64,000 nt of DNA, from contig NZ_NHYM01000007.1 of NCBI RefSeq assembly GCF_003288815.1, positions 41,108 to 105,107 on the forward strand, written 5' to 3'. Made by a program: the position numbers and the translations under genes. Of the stretch, positions 45,575 through 55,207 are shown piece by piece. This DNA comes from Helicobacter sp. 16-1353 (GTDB lineage Bacteria; Campylobacterota; Campylobacteria; Campylobacterales; Helicobacteraceae). The notes beneath the pieces are model-generated. The model had not been told where the DNA came from and did not search any database. It saw nothing but the letters and a program-made list of their open reading frames with translations. Within the stretch, counting starts at the first letter, position 1. Every line of letters begins with the position of its first letter.

Positions 45575-46374
45575 AATTTTTTAAGGTATTAAAATATGAA
45601 TTTTTAGAGAATCTCACTTCAATTATATTGTTAAATGGTATTTTATTGGCTTTAATGCTATTTATTAGATTAATAGTTGGCAATGATAATATTGTAACCT
45701 TACATTGGATTTTAGCTCTACTAGTTTCAATAGCACCAATTGGAATCTTATGTTCTATAATATTTTTAACCATCATAGTCATTAAATCGCTATATTCAAG
45801 GCTTTTTAATACAGAAGGTTATCTCACTCTAAGCCTTCCTGTTAGTTTAGATTCCATACTTATTTCAAAGATTTTTGTAAGCAGTATTTGGATATTGCTT
45901 AGTATTATTATTTTTATGATATGGGTATTTTTAATGGCAGAAAGTTTAGAAATAAACCTTTTAAAAGCCTTTTTTACATTGATTTCACAATCTAAAATAT
46001 TGTATATAATATATTATTTGTGGATTATGTTTTTATGGACTATTAAGCCTATAGTTGCATTATTGCTTACTCTAACACTTTTAAATATAGGTAAAATTAC
46101 AAGATTCAAACCCCTAATGGGAATTATTATATTTTTTGTTCTTATGTTTTTAGAGAATCTTTGTTTTGGTTTTATAAAGATGTTATTTTATGAGATGGTT
46201 ATTGATTCAGGGTTTAGATATATCAATCCTAGTATTACGATATTAGGAACATTGATAAATAATAGCACACAAATAAATTCTATAGTGCTAATTGAAAGTT
46301 GTATTACTATACTTATCATTTTATTTTATTATTTTATTTGCAGGTATCTAATAAAAAATAAACTTGAAATTTAA
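45571..46374 (+). CDS. ABC-2 type transporter permease
   Basis: This 267-residue protein has about six hydrophobic segments and no enzymatic motifs. It is coupled (4-bp overlap) to the ATPase gene and follows the N-terminal pattern KFFKVLKYEFLENL usual in ABC-2 permeases, where a short amphipathic stretch precedes the first helix. Together they form a predicted exporter of lipid, peptide or drug. Confidence 0.82.
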   Translation: MKFFKVLKYEFLENLTSIILLNGILLALMLFIRLIVGNDNIVTLHWILALLVSIAPIGILCSIIFLTIIVIKSLYSRLFNTEGYLTLSLPVSLDSILISKIFVSSIWILLSIIIFMIWVFLMAESLEINLLKAFFTLISQSKILYIIYYLWIMFLWTIKPIVALLLTLTLLNIGKITRFKPLMGIIIFFVLMFLENLCFGFIKMLFYEMVIDSGFRYINPSITILGTLINNSTQINSIVLIESCITILIILFYYFICRYLIKNKLEI

Positions 46375-46394
46375 TCTAAGATTAAGGGGGAAAA

Positions 46395-47234
46395 ATGCTT
46401 TATTCAATCATTACTGCTATACAAAAAAGTGCGATTTGCATTGATAATTTATTAAAAAAAGATGATTTTAATTATCTTAATAGCAAAAACAGCACAGGGG
46501 ATATACAACTTGATATTGATGTGGAAGCAAATAGAATATTTAAAGATACGCTTCTTTGTCTGGAATCAATAAAAGGGGTTTGTAGCGAAGAAGAAAAAGA
46601 GATAATATATAAAGAAAATCCTAGTGGGGTTTATATAGTGGCATTTGACCCACTTGATGGCTCTTCTATTGTAGATTCTAATTTAAGTGTAGGAAGTATC
46701 TTTGGAATCTATAATCAAGAATTAAATGCTAAGAATCTAATCGCAAGTGGCTATGTTATCTATGGTCCAAGATTAGAAATGATAGTAGCACAAAATGATG
46801 TTCATCACTATATATATAATGGCAATGAATGGAAAATCAATGGGAATCTAACTCTTAGCAACAAAGGCAAGATTAATGCTCCGGGTGGCACACAAAAAAA
46901 TTGGAGCACAAAACATAAAATATTAATAGAATCTTTATTTTTAGAAGGTTACAGGCTTCGATATTCGGGCGGAATGGTGCCAGATTTACATCTTATTTTA
47001 AGAAAAGGTGGCGGACTTTTTAGCTATCCACCAACAAGCGATATGCCTAATGGAAAACTAAGGGCATTGTTTGAGGTATTTCCATTTGCATTTATTTTTG
47101 AAAAAGCTGGTGGAGAGGCTATCGATGGGCAGAATAGATTGCTTGATTTAGAAATTGATACAATTCATCAATCACTACCTTGTTTCTTTGGAAGCAAAGA
47201 TGAAATATCGAGAGTAAAATTAGCATATAAATAG
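46395..47234 (+). CDS. fbp: Fructose-1,6-bisphosphatase, class I
   Basis: This 279-residue enzyme dephosphorylates fructose-1,6-bisphosphate in gluconeogenesis. CSEEEKE and FDPLDGSSIVDSNLSVGSIFG (metal-binding and active site, split over residues 86-106) are diagnostic, and RYSGGMVPDLH (about 196) marks the substrate site. It is shorter than E. coli Fbp (332) but normal for Campylobacterota. The ATG follows AAGGGGGAAAA. Genes for a small Cys-rich protein and metG follow. Confidence 0.95.
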   Translation: MLYSIITAIQKSAICIDNLLKKDDFNYLNSKNSTGDIQLDIDVEANRIFKDTLLCLESIKGVCSEEEKEIIYKENPSGVYIVAFDPLDGSSIVDSNLSVGSIFGIYNQELNAKNLIASGYVIYGPRLEMIVAQNDVHHYIYNGNEWKINGNLTLSNKGKINAPGGTQKNWSTKHKILIESLFLEGYRLRYSGGMVPDLHLILRKGGGLFSYPPTSDMPNGKLRALFEVFPFAFIFEKAGGEAIDGQNRLLDLEIDTIHQSLPCFFGSKDEISRVKLAYK

Positions 47235-47241
47235 GAAAACG

Positions 47242-47445
47242 ATGGAAAACACAAAAGATAATTTTCAAAAAGAATTAGATGAAAAAATAATAAAACTACA
47301 AGATTGCCAAAAAAACAAAAATCTAGATTCTTGTCTTAAATGCGAAAATATAGTTGGCTGTGAAATAAGAAAAGATTATGTTGATTCCGTATATGCTAGT
47401 ATGAATAAAGGTAGTGGCGGATTTTTTAATTTTGAAACTGAATAA
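47242..47445 (+). CDS. Small four-cysteine protein of unknown function
   Basis: This 67-residue protein has a lysine-rich helix followed by DCQKNKNLDSCLKCENIVGC, with four Cys in C-x8-C-x2-C-x5-C spacing, suggesting a metal or disulfide site. The C terminus is Gly- and Phe-rich (KGSGGFFNFE). It sits 7 bp after fbp and 12 bp before metG, the same position as a small protein gene in C. jejuni near fbp as I recall. The function is unknown. Confidence 0.75.
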   Translation: MENTKDNFQKELDEKIIKLQDCQKNKNLDSCLKCENIVGCEIRKDYVDSVYASMNKGSGGFFNFETE

Positions 47446-47457
47446 AGAAAGGTTACA

Positions 47458-49344
47458 ATGACAAAATATGTTACAACTCCAATTTATTATGTGAATGATG
47501 TCCCACATATAGGACACGCTTATACTACGATTCTATGTGATATGTTTAAGCGATACCAAGTATTAAAAGGCAATGAATGTGTTTTATTAACAGGAACAGA
47601 TGAGCACGGACAAAAAATTGAAAATTCCGCAAAATTAAAGCAAAAAAGCACACAGGAATATGCCGATGAGATAAGCTTTAAATTCCAGAATCTTTGGAAT
47701 AATTTTGGAATTGCGTATGATTATTTTGTCCGCACAACAGATAAATACCACGATATTGGCGTCAAATACGCATTTGAAGAAATGTATAGAAATGGGGATA
47801 TTTACAAAGGTCATTATGAGGGTAATTACTGCATTAGTTGTGAGACATTTTTCACAAAAAGGCAATTAGTCGATGAATTCTTTTGCCCTGATTGTGGGAA
47901 AGAAACCACTCCACTAAAAGAAGAAAGCTATTTTTTTAGATTAAGCAAATATGAAAATAAGCTCTTAGAATGGTATAAAGAGAATCCAAACATCATTCTA
48001 CCACTACATAAAAAAAATGAGATTATAAAATTTATCGAAGGTGGTTTGAGTGATTTATCAATAACTAGAAGTGGCTTTAAATGGGGGATTAGTCTGCCAC
48101 CATTTGTAAATGATGATAAACATATTATATATGTTTGGCTAGATGCGTTGCTTAGCTATATTACGCCACTTGGTTTTGGTAATGATAATCTAAATAAAAT
48201 GTATTTTTTTAATGACGCTACACATTTTGTAGGGAAAGATATTTTAAGATTCCACGCTATTTACTGGCCTGCGTTTTTAATGAGTCTAAATCTACCACTC
48301 CCAAAGAAAATCTACGCACACGGATGGTGGACAAGAGATGGTGCAAAAATGAGCAAAAGCGTTGGCAATGTAATAAATCCAGAGGAAATCGCTAATACCT
48401 ATGGATTAGAAAATATGCGATATTTTTTGATTCGCGAAGTGCCATTTGGACAAGATGGTGATTTTAGCAGAAAAGCATTGATTGAAAGGTCAAATTCCGA
48501 GCTTAGCGATACTTTGGGGAATCTTTTGAGTAGATTACTTGGAATGGGCGAAAAATACTTTAATCTAACAATAGAATCCAATAATTTTGATTATCTAAAA
48601 AATGAGATTGATGAGGTTGCTATAATCATAGAATCCCTAGAATATTATATGGAAAATATGATGCCAAATCGATATTTAGAAGAACTTTGGAAGATTTTCA
48701 ATATAGCGAATCTAAGTATTACAAAATATGCACCTTGGGATATGATGAAAGAGCAGAAAGTCGATGATGTAGCTACATTGTTAGTATTTGTTGCGAATAT
48801 TTTAGCTAAAGGCTCATTGCTTTTATATCCTATTTTACCGAATAGCTCAAAAGAGATTATGAAATCGCTTGGGGTTGATTTTTCTCATTACAATAAGATT
48901 ATATTGGATAATGAACTAATAAATACATTTAAGCTAACAAAGATTCCGCCACTTTTCCCAAAGATAGAAAAACCAGCCATTGAAACAAATATAAATAAGA
49001 TTAATCTAAAAGATGAAATAAATATTAAGCAATTTGATAAGATTGATATTAGAGTTGGCAAGATTCTAGAAGCAAAGAGAATCGAAAAATCAAATAATCT
49101 TTTAGTTTTAAATATTGATTTTGGGGAATCTATTGGAACTAGGCAGATTGTATCTGGCATTGCAAATTTTTATAAACCTGAGAATATTAATGGTGTTTTG
49201 GCTTGTGCGATTATCAATCTAAAACCTAGTAAGATAATGGGTGTTTTAAGTCAAGGTATGATTCTAACAACAGAAGATAGCAAGGGCAATCTTAGCCTAC
49301 TTAGCGTATATAGTAATACAGAACTTGGAAGTAAGATAGGATAA
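47458..49344 (+). CDS. metG: Methionyl-tRNA synthetase
   Basis: This 628-residue class I synthetase has PIYYVNDVPHIGHAYTT (HIGH), a zinc knuckle CISCETFF then CPDCG (about residues 125-148), and DGAKMSKSVGN (KMSKS, about 300). A C-terminal Trbp111-like OB domain (IDIRVGKILEAKRIEKSNNL, about 525 onward) binds tRNA and mediates dimerisation. It is intact and of normal length for the MetG type with the appended domain. Confidence 0.96.
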   Translation: MTKYVTTPIYYVNDVPHIGHAYTTILCDMFKRYQVLKGNECVLLTGTDEHGQKIENSAKLKQKSTQEYADEISFKFQNLWNNFGIAYDYFVRTTDKYHDIGVKYAFEEMYRNGDIYKGHYEGNYCISCETFFTKRQLVDEFFCPDCGKETTPLKEESYFFRLSKYENKLLEWYKENPNIILPLHKKNEIIKFIEGGLSDLSITRSGFKWGISLPPFVNDDKHIIYVWLDALLSYITPLGFGNDNLNKMYFFNDATHFVGKDILRFHAIYWPAFLMSLNLPLPKKIYAHGWWTRDGAKMSKSVGNVINPEEIANTYGLENMRYFLIREVPFGQDGDFSRKALIERSNSELSDTLGNLLSRLLGMGEKYFNLTIESNNFDYLKNEIDEVAIIIESLEYYMENMMPNRYLEELWKIFNIANLSITKYAPWDMMKEQKVDDVATLLVFVANILAKGSLLLYPILPNSSKEIMKSLGVDFSHYNKIILDNELINTFKLTKIPPLFPKIEKPAIETNINKINLKDEINIKQFDKIDIRVGKILEAKRIEKSNNLLVLNIDFGESIGTRQIVSGIANFYKPENINGVLACAIINLKPSKIMGVLSQGMILTTEDSKGNLSLLSVYSNTELGSKIG

Positions 49345-49347
49345 TAT

Positions 49348-50298
49348 TTGCTTTTAGATAACTTTATAGAAATCATTTCAGGAAAGCTTTGTAACACACC
49401 TTGCATATCGTTTATACACAATATAACAACAAAAGTTGAGAATATAAAAAATGGCGATATGTTTATAGCTAGAAATAAAGATGAGATACAAGATGCAGTC
49501 AAACGCGGTGCTTATGGCATTGTAAGTGATACTTGTGTTGAAATAATCGATAATGAAATAGCTTGGATTCTAGTAGATGATATTGATAATGCATTATTGA
49601 AATTTATAAAATATATTCAATTAATGAATAATATTGAAATCTATTATTGTGATGATATTAGCTTTAAATTAGCCAATAATATAATAAAAGATTCTCAAGT
49701 TAGATTCGCAACAAATGTAGATGAACTATTAGAATCCTTGTTTTATAAAAATATTATTATTAATTTTAATATTTCTTTATTTGAGATTCTGCATTTGGAG
49801 AGCCAAAAGGAATTATGTTTTAGTATCATCAAACAAACATTATTTGAAATAAAAATGGAATATGATAATGAAATATATCAAATCATTATTCCCAAGATAT
49901 TTATTAATGAATTAAATAATGTCATTTATTTTTGCAAACAAAAAAATATTAGCTTGAATCTTAATGCTGATTTATCATCATTTTTACCAGTATTTATCAA
50001 CTCCTATGCTAGGCTTTCAAAATATGGGCAATCAATGCGTTTTATTTATGCTTCAAAAGATAGAAAATTCATTAAAAGATATATTGACTTTGTTCTTTTA
50101 GCAAAATGGGGAAAAGCATTATTTTTATCCACAAAACAAACATACAAGCACATTCAAACAAAGCATTATAAATCCAAAGATGAATTAATGCAGTATTTTT
50201 CACTAAATGAATTCCATTTTTTTGTAGTATTTGGCATCAGTCAAAGTGAGCTAAAAGAAGTTATAGCGGATAACGCCACTGAATTAAGTTTATTTTAG
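49348..50298 (+). CDS. Protein of unknown function with a Mur-ligase-like N-terminal region
   Basis: This 316-residue protein starts with TTG 3 bp after the metG stop. Residues about 15-90 (KNGDMFIARNKDEIQDAV, then GAYGIVSD and AWILVDDIDNAL) resemble the N-terminal UDP-binding domain of MurE/MurF ligases. No ATP-binding GKT/S loop of the Mur central domain follows, so it is not a ligase. A gene of unknown function (HP0418) follows the metG homologue in H. pylori, as I recall, so this is probably its orthologue. Confidence 0.6.
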   Translation: MLLDNFIEIISGKLCNTPCISFIHNITTKVENIKNGDMFIARNKDEIQDAVKRGAYGIVSDTCVEIIDNEIAWILVDDIDNALLKFIKYIQLMNNIEIYYCDDISFKLANNIIKDSQVRFATNVDELLESLFYKNIIINFNISLFEILHLESQKELCFSIIKQTLFEIKMEYDNEIYQIIIPKIFINELNNVIYFCKQKNISLNLNADLSSFLPVFINSYARLSKYGQSMRFIYASKDRKFIKRYIDFVLLAKWGKALFLSTKQTYKHIQTKHYKSKDELMQYFSLNEFHFFVVFGISQSELKEVIADNATELSLF

Positions 50299-50462
50299 TT
50301 ATTTTGCGAATCTTTTAGAATAATAACAGAAAGTTACTTCTGCCGTTAATATTTATCATAATTATCATTAAAGTATCATAAAATAAGAAATATTATAAGA
50401 ACATTACATAGCCATATATTAAGAAACTAAACAATCAATTATGTAATTTTATTTTAATTTTA

Positions 50463-50468
50463 TATAAT
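50463..50468 (+). promoter_or_regulatory. Putative -10 element of cstA
   Basis: TATAAT after a T-rich tract, 103 bp before the cstA ATG, which would leave a 5' leader of about 95 nt. No -35 is clear. Confidence 0.45.
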
Positions 50469-50570
50469 ACTCTTAGCTTAATATTTTCTATAAATTTTCT
50501 TAATGATTAAAGATAGCTTATAGTATATTAAGTCGAGATACAAATGTTCAAATTACAAAGGAGAGAGTAT

Positions 50571-52736
50571 ATGAATAAGTTACTAAGCTACATTATATGG
50601 GCAATAGTTGCTTTCGTTGGTGCAGCTTGCTTTGCAGTGTTAGCAATGCATACTGGTGAAAGTATAAATGCCATTTGGTTTGTTGTTGCGGCAGTTTGTA
50701 TTTATGCAATTGCTTATAGATTCTACAGCAAATACATTGCATTTAAGGTATTAGAGCTTGATGATAAAAGGGCTACGCCTGCAGTTGTCAAAAATGACGG
50801 AAGGGATTTCGTTCCAACAAATAAAATCGTTTTATTTGGACACCATTTTGCTGCAATCGCTGGTGCTGGTCCATTAGTCGGTCCAATCCTAGCTGCTCAA
50901 ATGGGTTATTTGCCGGGAATGATTTGGCTAGTTGTTGGGGTTGTGTTGGCTGGAGCAGTTCATGATTTCGTCGTGCTATTCTTATCTACAAGACGAGATG
51001 GGAAAAGCTTGGGCGAGATGATTAAAATGGAGCTTGGCAAGGGCGTTGGAACAATCGCAATGATTGGAATCTTAGGCATTATGATGCTAATTATCGCCAT
51101 TCTTGCACTTGTTGTTGTAAATGCTTTGGCTGAATCTCCTTGGGGACTATTTACTATATCTATGACTATCCCTATTGCGATTTTAATGGGAATCTGGATG
51201 CGATTTTTGCGACCGGGCAAGGTTGGTGAAGCAAGTATTATAGGATTTGCACTTTTAATCCTAGCACTTTGGTTTGGACACTATGTAGGACAAGACCCAT
51301 ATTGGGGTCAAGTATTCACAGTTACTCCTATCAATTTAACATATATTATGATTGCTTATGGTTTTGTTGCGGCTATTTTACCTGTATGGTTCTTACTAGC
51401 TCCTAGGGATTATCTAAGCACATTCTTAAAAATTGGTGTTATTATAGTTATGGCACTAGCGATTGTATTCGTTCAGCCAGATGTTACTATGCCTAGTGTA
51501 ACTCCATATATCGATGGAACAGGTCCTGTATTCTCAGGGAAATTATTTCCATTCCTATTTATTACTATCGCTTGTGGTGCGATAAGTGGATTCCACGCAT
51601 TAATTTCTAGTGGAACTACTCCAAAAATGCTAGAGAAAGAAACCCACGCACGAATGGTAGGCTATGGCTCTATGCTTATGGAATCTGCTGTTGGTGTTAT
51701 GGCGTTGATTGCCGCTATTATTATAACTCCGGGTCTATATTTTGCGATAAATGTCGCTCCTGCTGGACTTGGAACTGCTGGAATGACAGGATTGAATGTT
51801 TTTACAAATCCAGAAGGTTATGCAGCCGCCGCAGCAGCAGCAGCTGGAACAATAAATGGCTGGGCAGATGGAATATTTAGTATTAGCGGAGCGGATATTG
51901 TGGCTTTCACAAAAGAAATTGGTGAGCCAAGCATTTTAAGTAGAACAGGTGGTGCACCAACATTTGCGATAGGTTTTGCAAGTATCATTGCACAAGTTCC
52001 TTTATTTAATGCAGCTTCTATGGCGTTTTGGTATCACTTTGCTATTTTGTTTGAAGCATTATTTATTTTAACTGCCGTTGATGCAGGGACAAGAGCTGGG
52101 CGATTTATGGTTCAAGATGTTTTGGGTAATGTCTATAAACCAATGCGTAATATTAGTTCATATCCAATGGGGATTATTGCGACATTTATCTGCGTCGTTG
52201 CGTGGGGATATATTTTGTATCAAGGTATCACAGACCCACAAGGTGGTATAAAATCGCTTTGGACTCTATTTGGTGTTTCAAATCAACTACTTGCTGGAAT
52301 AGCTTTATTACTTGGCGTTAGTGTATTATTCAAAATGGGCAAAGGAAAAATGGCTTGGGTTGTTATCGTGCCTGTTGCTTGGGTGCTTATATCTACAATG
52401 AGTGCTGGAGTGCAAAAACTTCTCCCTGCAAATGGAGAAAAAGTGCATGACTCAGTAAGCCATGTGGCAATCTACCAAAATCAAAGTGCAAAAGCAGCCG
52501 AATTACTAGCACAAGGACAAATTGAGGCAGCAGATAAAGCGCAACTAATTGCTAATAATAATTTAATTAATGCAATTCTATGTGCATTGTTTATGATTAT
52601 TACATTGATTGTTTTAGCGGCTACCGTAAGAATTTGTATCAAAGTCTTAAAAGGAGAAAAAGTAGAGCCACCATTGGCAGAATCTCCTTATAAAAATGCT
52701 AGCGATTACGAAAGCAAAATCGGTGCACATGGTTGA
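50571..52736 (+). CDS. cstA: Carbon starvation protein CstA, peptide/pyruvate transporter family
   Basis: This 721-residue protein has about 16-18 transmembrane helices. NKIVLFGHHFAAIAGAGPLVGP (spread over residues 73-95) and FLSTRRDGKSLGEM are CstA signatures, and FHALISSGTTPKM (about 340) is also conserved. I start it at the ATG at 50571, directly behind AAAGGAGAGAG, not at an ATG nine codons earlier. CstA proteins import peptides or pyruvate in nutrient limitation; in C. jejuni and H. pylori a role in peptide use is reported. Confidence 0.93.
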   Translation: MNKLLSYIIWAIVAFVGAACFAVLAMHTGESINAIWFVVAAVCIYAIAYRFYSKYIAFKVLELDDKRATPAVVKNDGRDFVPTNKIVLFGHHFAAIAGAGPLVGPILAAQMGYLPGMIWLVVGVVLAGAVHDFVVLFLSTRRDGKSLGEMIKMELGKGVGTIAMIGILGIMMLIIAILALVVVNALAESPWGLFTISMTIPIAILMGIWMRFLRPGKVGEASIIGFALLILALWFGHYVGQDPYWGQVFTVTPINLTYIMIAYGFVAAILPVWFLLAPRDYLSTFLKIGVIIVMALAIVFVQPDVTMPSVTPYIDGTGPVFSGKLFPFLFITIACGAISGFHALISSGTTPKMLEKETHARMVGYGSMLMESAVGVMALIAAIIITPGLYFAINVAPAGLGTAGMTGLNVFTNPEGYAAAAAAAAGTINGWADGIFSISGADIVAFTKEIGEPSILSRTGGAPTFAIGFASIIAQVPLFNAASMAFWYHFAILFEALFILTAVDAGTRAGRFMVQDVLGNVYKPMRNISSYPMGIIATFICVVAWGYILYQGITDPQGGIKSLWTLFGVSNQLLAGIALLLGVSVLFKMGKGKMAWVVIVPVAWVLISTMSAGVQKLLPANGEKVHDSVSHVAIYQNQSAKAAELLAQGQIEAADKAQLIANNNLINAILCALFMIITLIVLAATVRICIKVLKGEKVEPPLAESPYKNASDYESKIGAHG

Positions 52737-52938
52737 AATAAAAGCACTTTTCAAGAAAATTAAAAATATCTATAAAAAATCAGATAGGTTTTTCCACCTC
52801 TTGGTGGGAATGCCTAGCTATGATAAATATTTGGAGCATATGGAGAAAAATCATCCTGATAAGATTCCAAAAACCCAAAAGGAATTCTTTAGGGAAGCTC
52901 AGGATAGTAAATATGGTCCGGGTAGCACAAAATGCTGA
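52729..52938 (+). CDS. YbdD/YjiX family small protein (CstA-associated)
   Basis: This 69-residue protein from the ATG at 52729 overlaps the cstA 3' end by 8 bp. KYLEHMEKNHPDKIPKTQKE and FFREAQDSKYGPGSTKC match the YbdD family, which accompanies CstA/BtsT in many bacteria and is needed for transport activity in E. coli. An upstream ATG at 52696 would extend it inside cstA and is less likely. Confidence 0.88.
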   Translation: MVEIKALFKKIKNIYKKSDRFFHLLVGMPSYDKYLEHMEKNHPDKIPKTQKEFFREAQDSKYGPGSTKC

Positions 52939-52940
52939 TA

Positions 52941-52978
52941 AGCTAAAAAGGATAAAGTTTTATCAAAACAATTTAGCT
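52941..52978 (+). terminator. Weak stem-loop after cstA-ybdD
   Basis: AGCTAAA at 52941-52947 pairs with TTTAGCT at 52972-52978, and an internal GATAAA/TTTATC stem lies in the loop. It begins 3 bp after the ybdD stop. No T run follows directly, so termination is uncertain. Confidence 0.35.
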
Positions 52979-53076
52979 CATCAAAGCAACTTTCAAATTC
53001 TTACTTATAACTTGCAATAAAATCATAAAATTTTATTAAACAATAAAAATTATCTTTTTTTAAGCTTGTTTTTAAT

Positions 53077-53085
53077 GGGGGGGGG
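53077..53085 (+). repeat. G9 homopolymer tract upstream of a small membrane protein gene
   Basis: Nine consecutive G residues in an otherwise AT-rich intergenic region, 40 bp before the ATG at 53126. TAGAAT follows at 53086-53091 and TTGTTT precedes at 53066-53071, so the tract could be a promoter spacer whose length varies by slippage. Poly-G tracts are the usual phase-variation elements of Helicobacter and Campylobacter. Confidence 0.8.
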
Positions 53086-53125
53086 TAGAATAAAAGCTTT
53101 ATTTTAGATTAGGGATTGCAAACAT

Positions 53126-53380
53126 ATGATTGTATTAATATTTTTTATATTTTTAATCATTGGGGTTGCTATAGGATTTATATCAGGCTCTGTAACCAAG
53201 TATCAAATAAACCAAAACATAAGACGACTTATCCATACATTATCGCTAGTATTAATGATTATCATTTCATTTATATGGTCTATCAATCACGGAGTTTGGG
53301 GATTTGCCGTCTTTGTTGAGCTAATATTTGCATATTTCATTGGTATTGGTATAGCAGGTGGAGAAGATGCAATATCATAA
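53126..53380 (+). CDS. Small inner-membrane protein of unknown function
   Basis: This 84-residue protein is almost all hydrophobic, with three predicted helices (about residues 2-22, 38-53 and 57-78) and a charged loop (KYQINQNIRRL). An AGGGA lies 10 bp before the ATG. No family is recognised. Its upstream region holds the G9 tract, suggesting on-off expression. It converges with leuA. Confidence 0.65.
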   Translation: MIVLIFFIFLIIGVAIGFISGSVTKYQINQNIRRLIHTLSLVLMIIISFIWSINHGVWGFAVFVELIFAYFIGIGIAGGEDAIS

Positions 53381-53428
53381 ACTAGCGGGGAATGTCTAAT
53401 TCCCGCTACTTTAAGCTAATTGGATTGT

Positions 53429-53461
53429 AGTAGAATCTACTTTTTTTAATAAGATTCTACT
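53429..53461. terminator. Bidirectional terminator-like hairpin between the small membrane gene and leuA
   Basis: AGTAGAATCT at 53429-53438 is the exact reverse complement of AGATTCTACT at 53452-53461, with a 13-nt T-rich loop. It lies between convergent genes, where a shared terminator is expected. Both arms contain the window's over-represented hexamer. The left arm can also form an alternative small hairpin with neighbouring CTACT. Confidence 0.65.
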
Positions 53462-53469
53462 TTAAGATT

Positions 53470-55026
53470 CTAGCAGTTAAATAACATCGTCCCTTCTTTA
53501 TTTGATATAAGGTCTTTCATACTCAAATAGCTATTTAATGCCCCAATATAGGCTTTTGCTGTTGCACTCATCGTATCAATGTCTAATCCATGCCCAATTA
53601 TCGCTGGTTTATTTGGCTCAAACTCCACTTTTACGATGACTTTGGCTAATGCATCTTTACCGCTAGTAACAGACTCAACTTTATATTCCTTTAGATTCCC
53701 TTTAATACCACTTATCCTATCTACACTTTTTAAGACGCAATCCACCGCTCCATTTCCTAATGCACTATCGCTATATTCAATATTTTCTCTAAACATACTT
53801 GTAGCTGCACAATATTTCCCAGACGAGCACGCACTAACTTGAATCATATTTAAACTAAATATTTGTGGGATATGCGTGGTTTGCTCTCCTAGAATCTCTC
53901 TTATATCATCATCAAAAACCTCTTTTTTGCTATCACATAAAATTTTGAAGTTATCAAATGCTTTGCTTATCTCATCATCATTCAACACAAAACCTAATAA
54001 TTTCGCTTTATCTTTAAATGCCGCTCTACCGGAATGTTTGCCTAAAATAAGCCCAGAATCCAAATCTAAGCCAATATCGCTAGGCTTCATAATCTCATAA
54101 GTCTCCTTATGCTTTAAGACGCCATCTTGGTGGATTCCACTCTCGTGTGCAAAGGCATTTTTACCAACGATAGCTTTATTTGGTTGCGGACTTATCCCCG
54201 TAACATCTGCTATAAGCTTACTTGTTGAATAAATTTCTTTGGTGTTAATATTTGTGCTTAAACCATCAAATAAATCTGCCCTAGTTTTTAAAATCATCAC
54301 AATTTCCTCTAGTGCAGTATTCCCCGCTCGTTCACCCAAGCCATTTATGGTGCATTCCACTTGCCTTGCTCCAGCTTTTATCGCCTCGATAGAGTTTGCG
54401 ACCGCCACGCCTAAATCATTATGACAATGCGTAGATAAAATCGCTCTATCTCCCACGAACTCGTGCAATTCCTTAAAAATCGCTCCAATCTCATTTGGCA
54501 TTCGATAGCCCACTGTATCTGGGATATTTAGCGTAGATGCTCCAGCTTTTATCGCCTCACCTAAAATTTCTTTTAAGAATCCAATCTCACTCCTACACGC
54601 ATCTTCGCACGAAAACTCCACATCGCTAACTAGGCTTTTTGCAAATTTTATAGATTCCACCGCTCTTTTTATAACCTCATCTGGCTTCATTTTTAGCTTG
54701 TATTGCATATGAATTGGGCTTGTAGCGATAAATAAATGGATTCTTTTATTTTTTGCTGGGGCGATTGCATCACTCGCTGCTTGAATATCCTTTTCCATTG
54801 CCCTTGCAAGAGAACAAACGCAAGATTTTTTAAGATTCTGTGCGATTTTATTAATCGCCTCAAAATCCCCCGGACTAGACGCCGCAAACCCCGCCTCGAT
54901 AATATCCACACCCAATTTCTCTAACTGCAAAGCAATCTTAATTTTTTCTTCAATATTCATTGAAGCACCCGGGCTTTGCTCTCCATCTCTCAAAGTTGTA
55001 TCAAAAATCTTTATTATATTTTGCAT
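53470..55026 (-). CDS. leuA: 2-isopropylmalate synthase
   Basis: This 518-residue enzyme condenses acetyl-CoA and 2-ketoisovalerate, the first step of leucine synthesis. [15 protein letters not shown] (residues 8-22) and the metal-binding [11 protein letters not shown] (about 199) are diagnostic; the C-terminal regulatory LeuA dimer domain (about 390-510) is present, so leucine feedback is expected. It stands apart from other leu genes and is preceded by a 181-bp leader region. Confidence 0.95.
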   Translation of the reverse strand: MQNIIKIFDTTLRDGEQSPGASMNIEEKIKIALQLEKLGVDIIEAGFAASSPGDFEAINKIAQNLKKSCVCSLARAMEKDIQAASDAIAPAKNKRIHLFIATSPIHMQYKLKMKPDEVIKRAVESIKFAKSLVSDVEFSCEDACRSEIGFLKEILGEAIKAGASTLNIPDTVGYRMPNEIGAIFKELHEFVGDRAILSTHCHNDLGVAVANSIEAIKAGARQVECTINGLGERAGNTALEEIVMILKTRADLFDGLSTNINTKEIYSTSKLIADVTGISPQPNKAIVGKNAFAHESGIHQDGVLKHKETYEIMKPSDIGLDLDSGLILGKHSGRAAFKDKAKLLGFVLNDDEISKAFDNFKILCDSKKEVFDDDIREILGEQTTHIPQIFSLNMIQVSACSSGKYCAATSMFRENIEYSDSALGNGAVDCVLKSVDRISGIKGNLKEYKVESVTSGKDALAKVIVKVEFEPNKPAIIGHGLDIDTMSATAKAYIGALNSYLSMKDLISNKEGTMLFNC

Positions 55027-55207
55027 TATTATTCCTTTAATTGTATTTTATATATTTATATTTGTGATTTTGTAGATTAAAAAATTATTGCAGTAAGAAG
55101 CTTTTTGTATATCTTGTAAATGTAAAAAATCGTAAATAATGCATAATCTACACCCCTTAGTAAGTGATAACTACTTTTATAGTAGCAGTTATAATATAAT
55201 TTTAAAC

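Noticed and set aside
50544..50570. Upstream ATG for cstA
   Set aside because: The Shine-Dalgarno AAAGGAGAG lies between this ATG and the one at 50571, so the later ATG is used.
52820..53020. Overlapping open frame past ybdD
   Set aside because: It is a frame-shifted shadow of the YbdD-family gene and has no family match.
53075..53107. G9 tract as part of a coding frame leading into the small membrane protein
   Set aside because: The ATG before the tract is followed by an in-frame stop with 8, 9 or 10 G, so no tract length near this one joins the frames.
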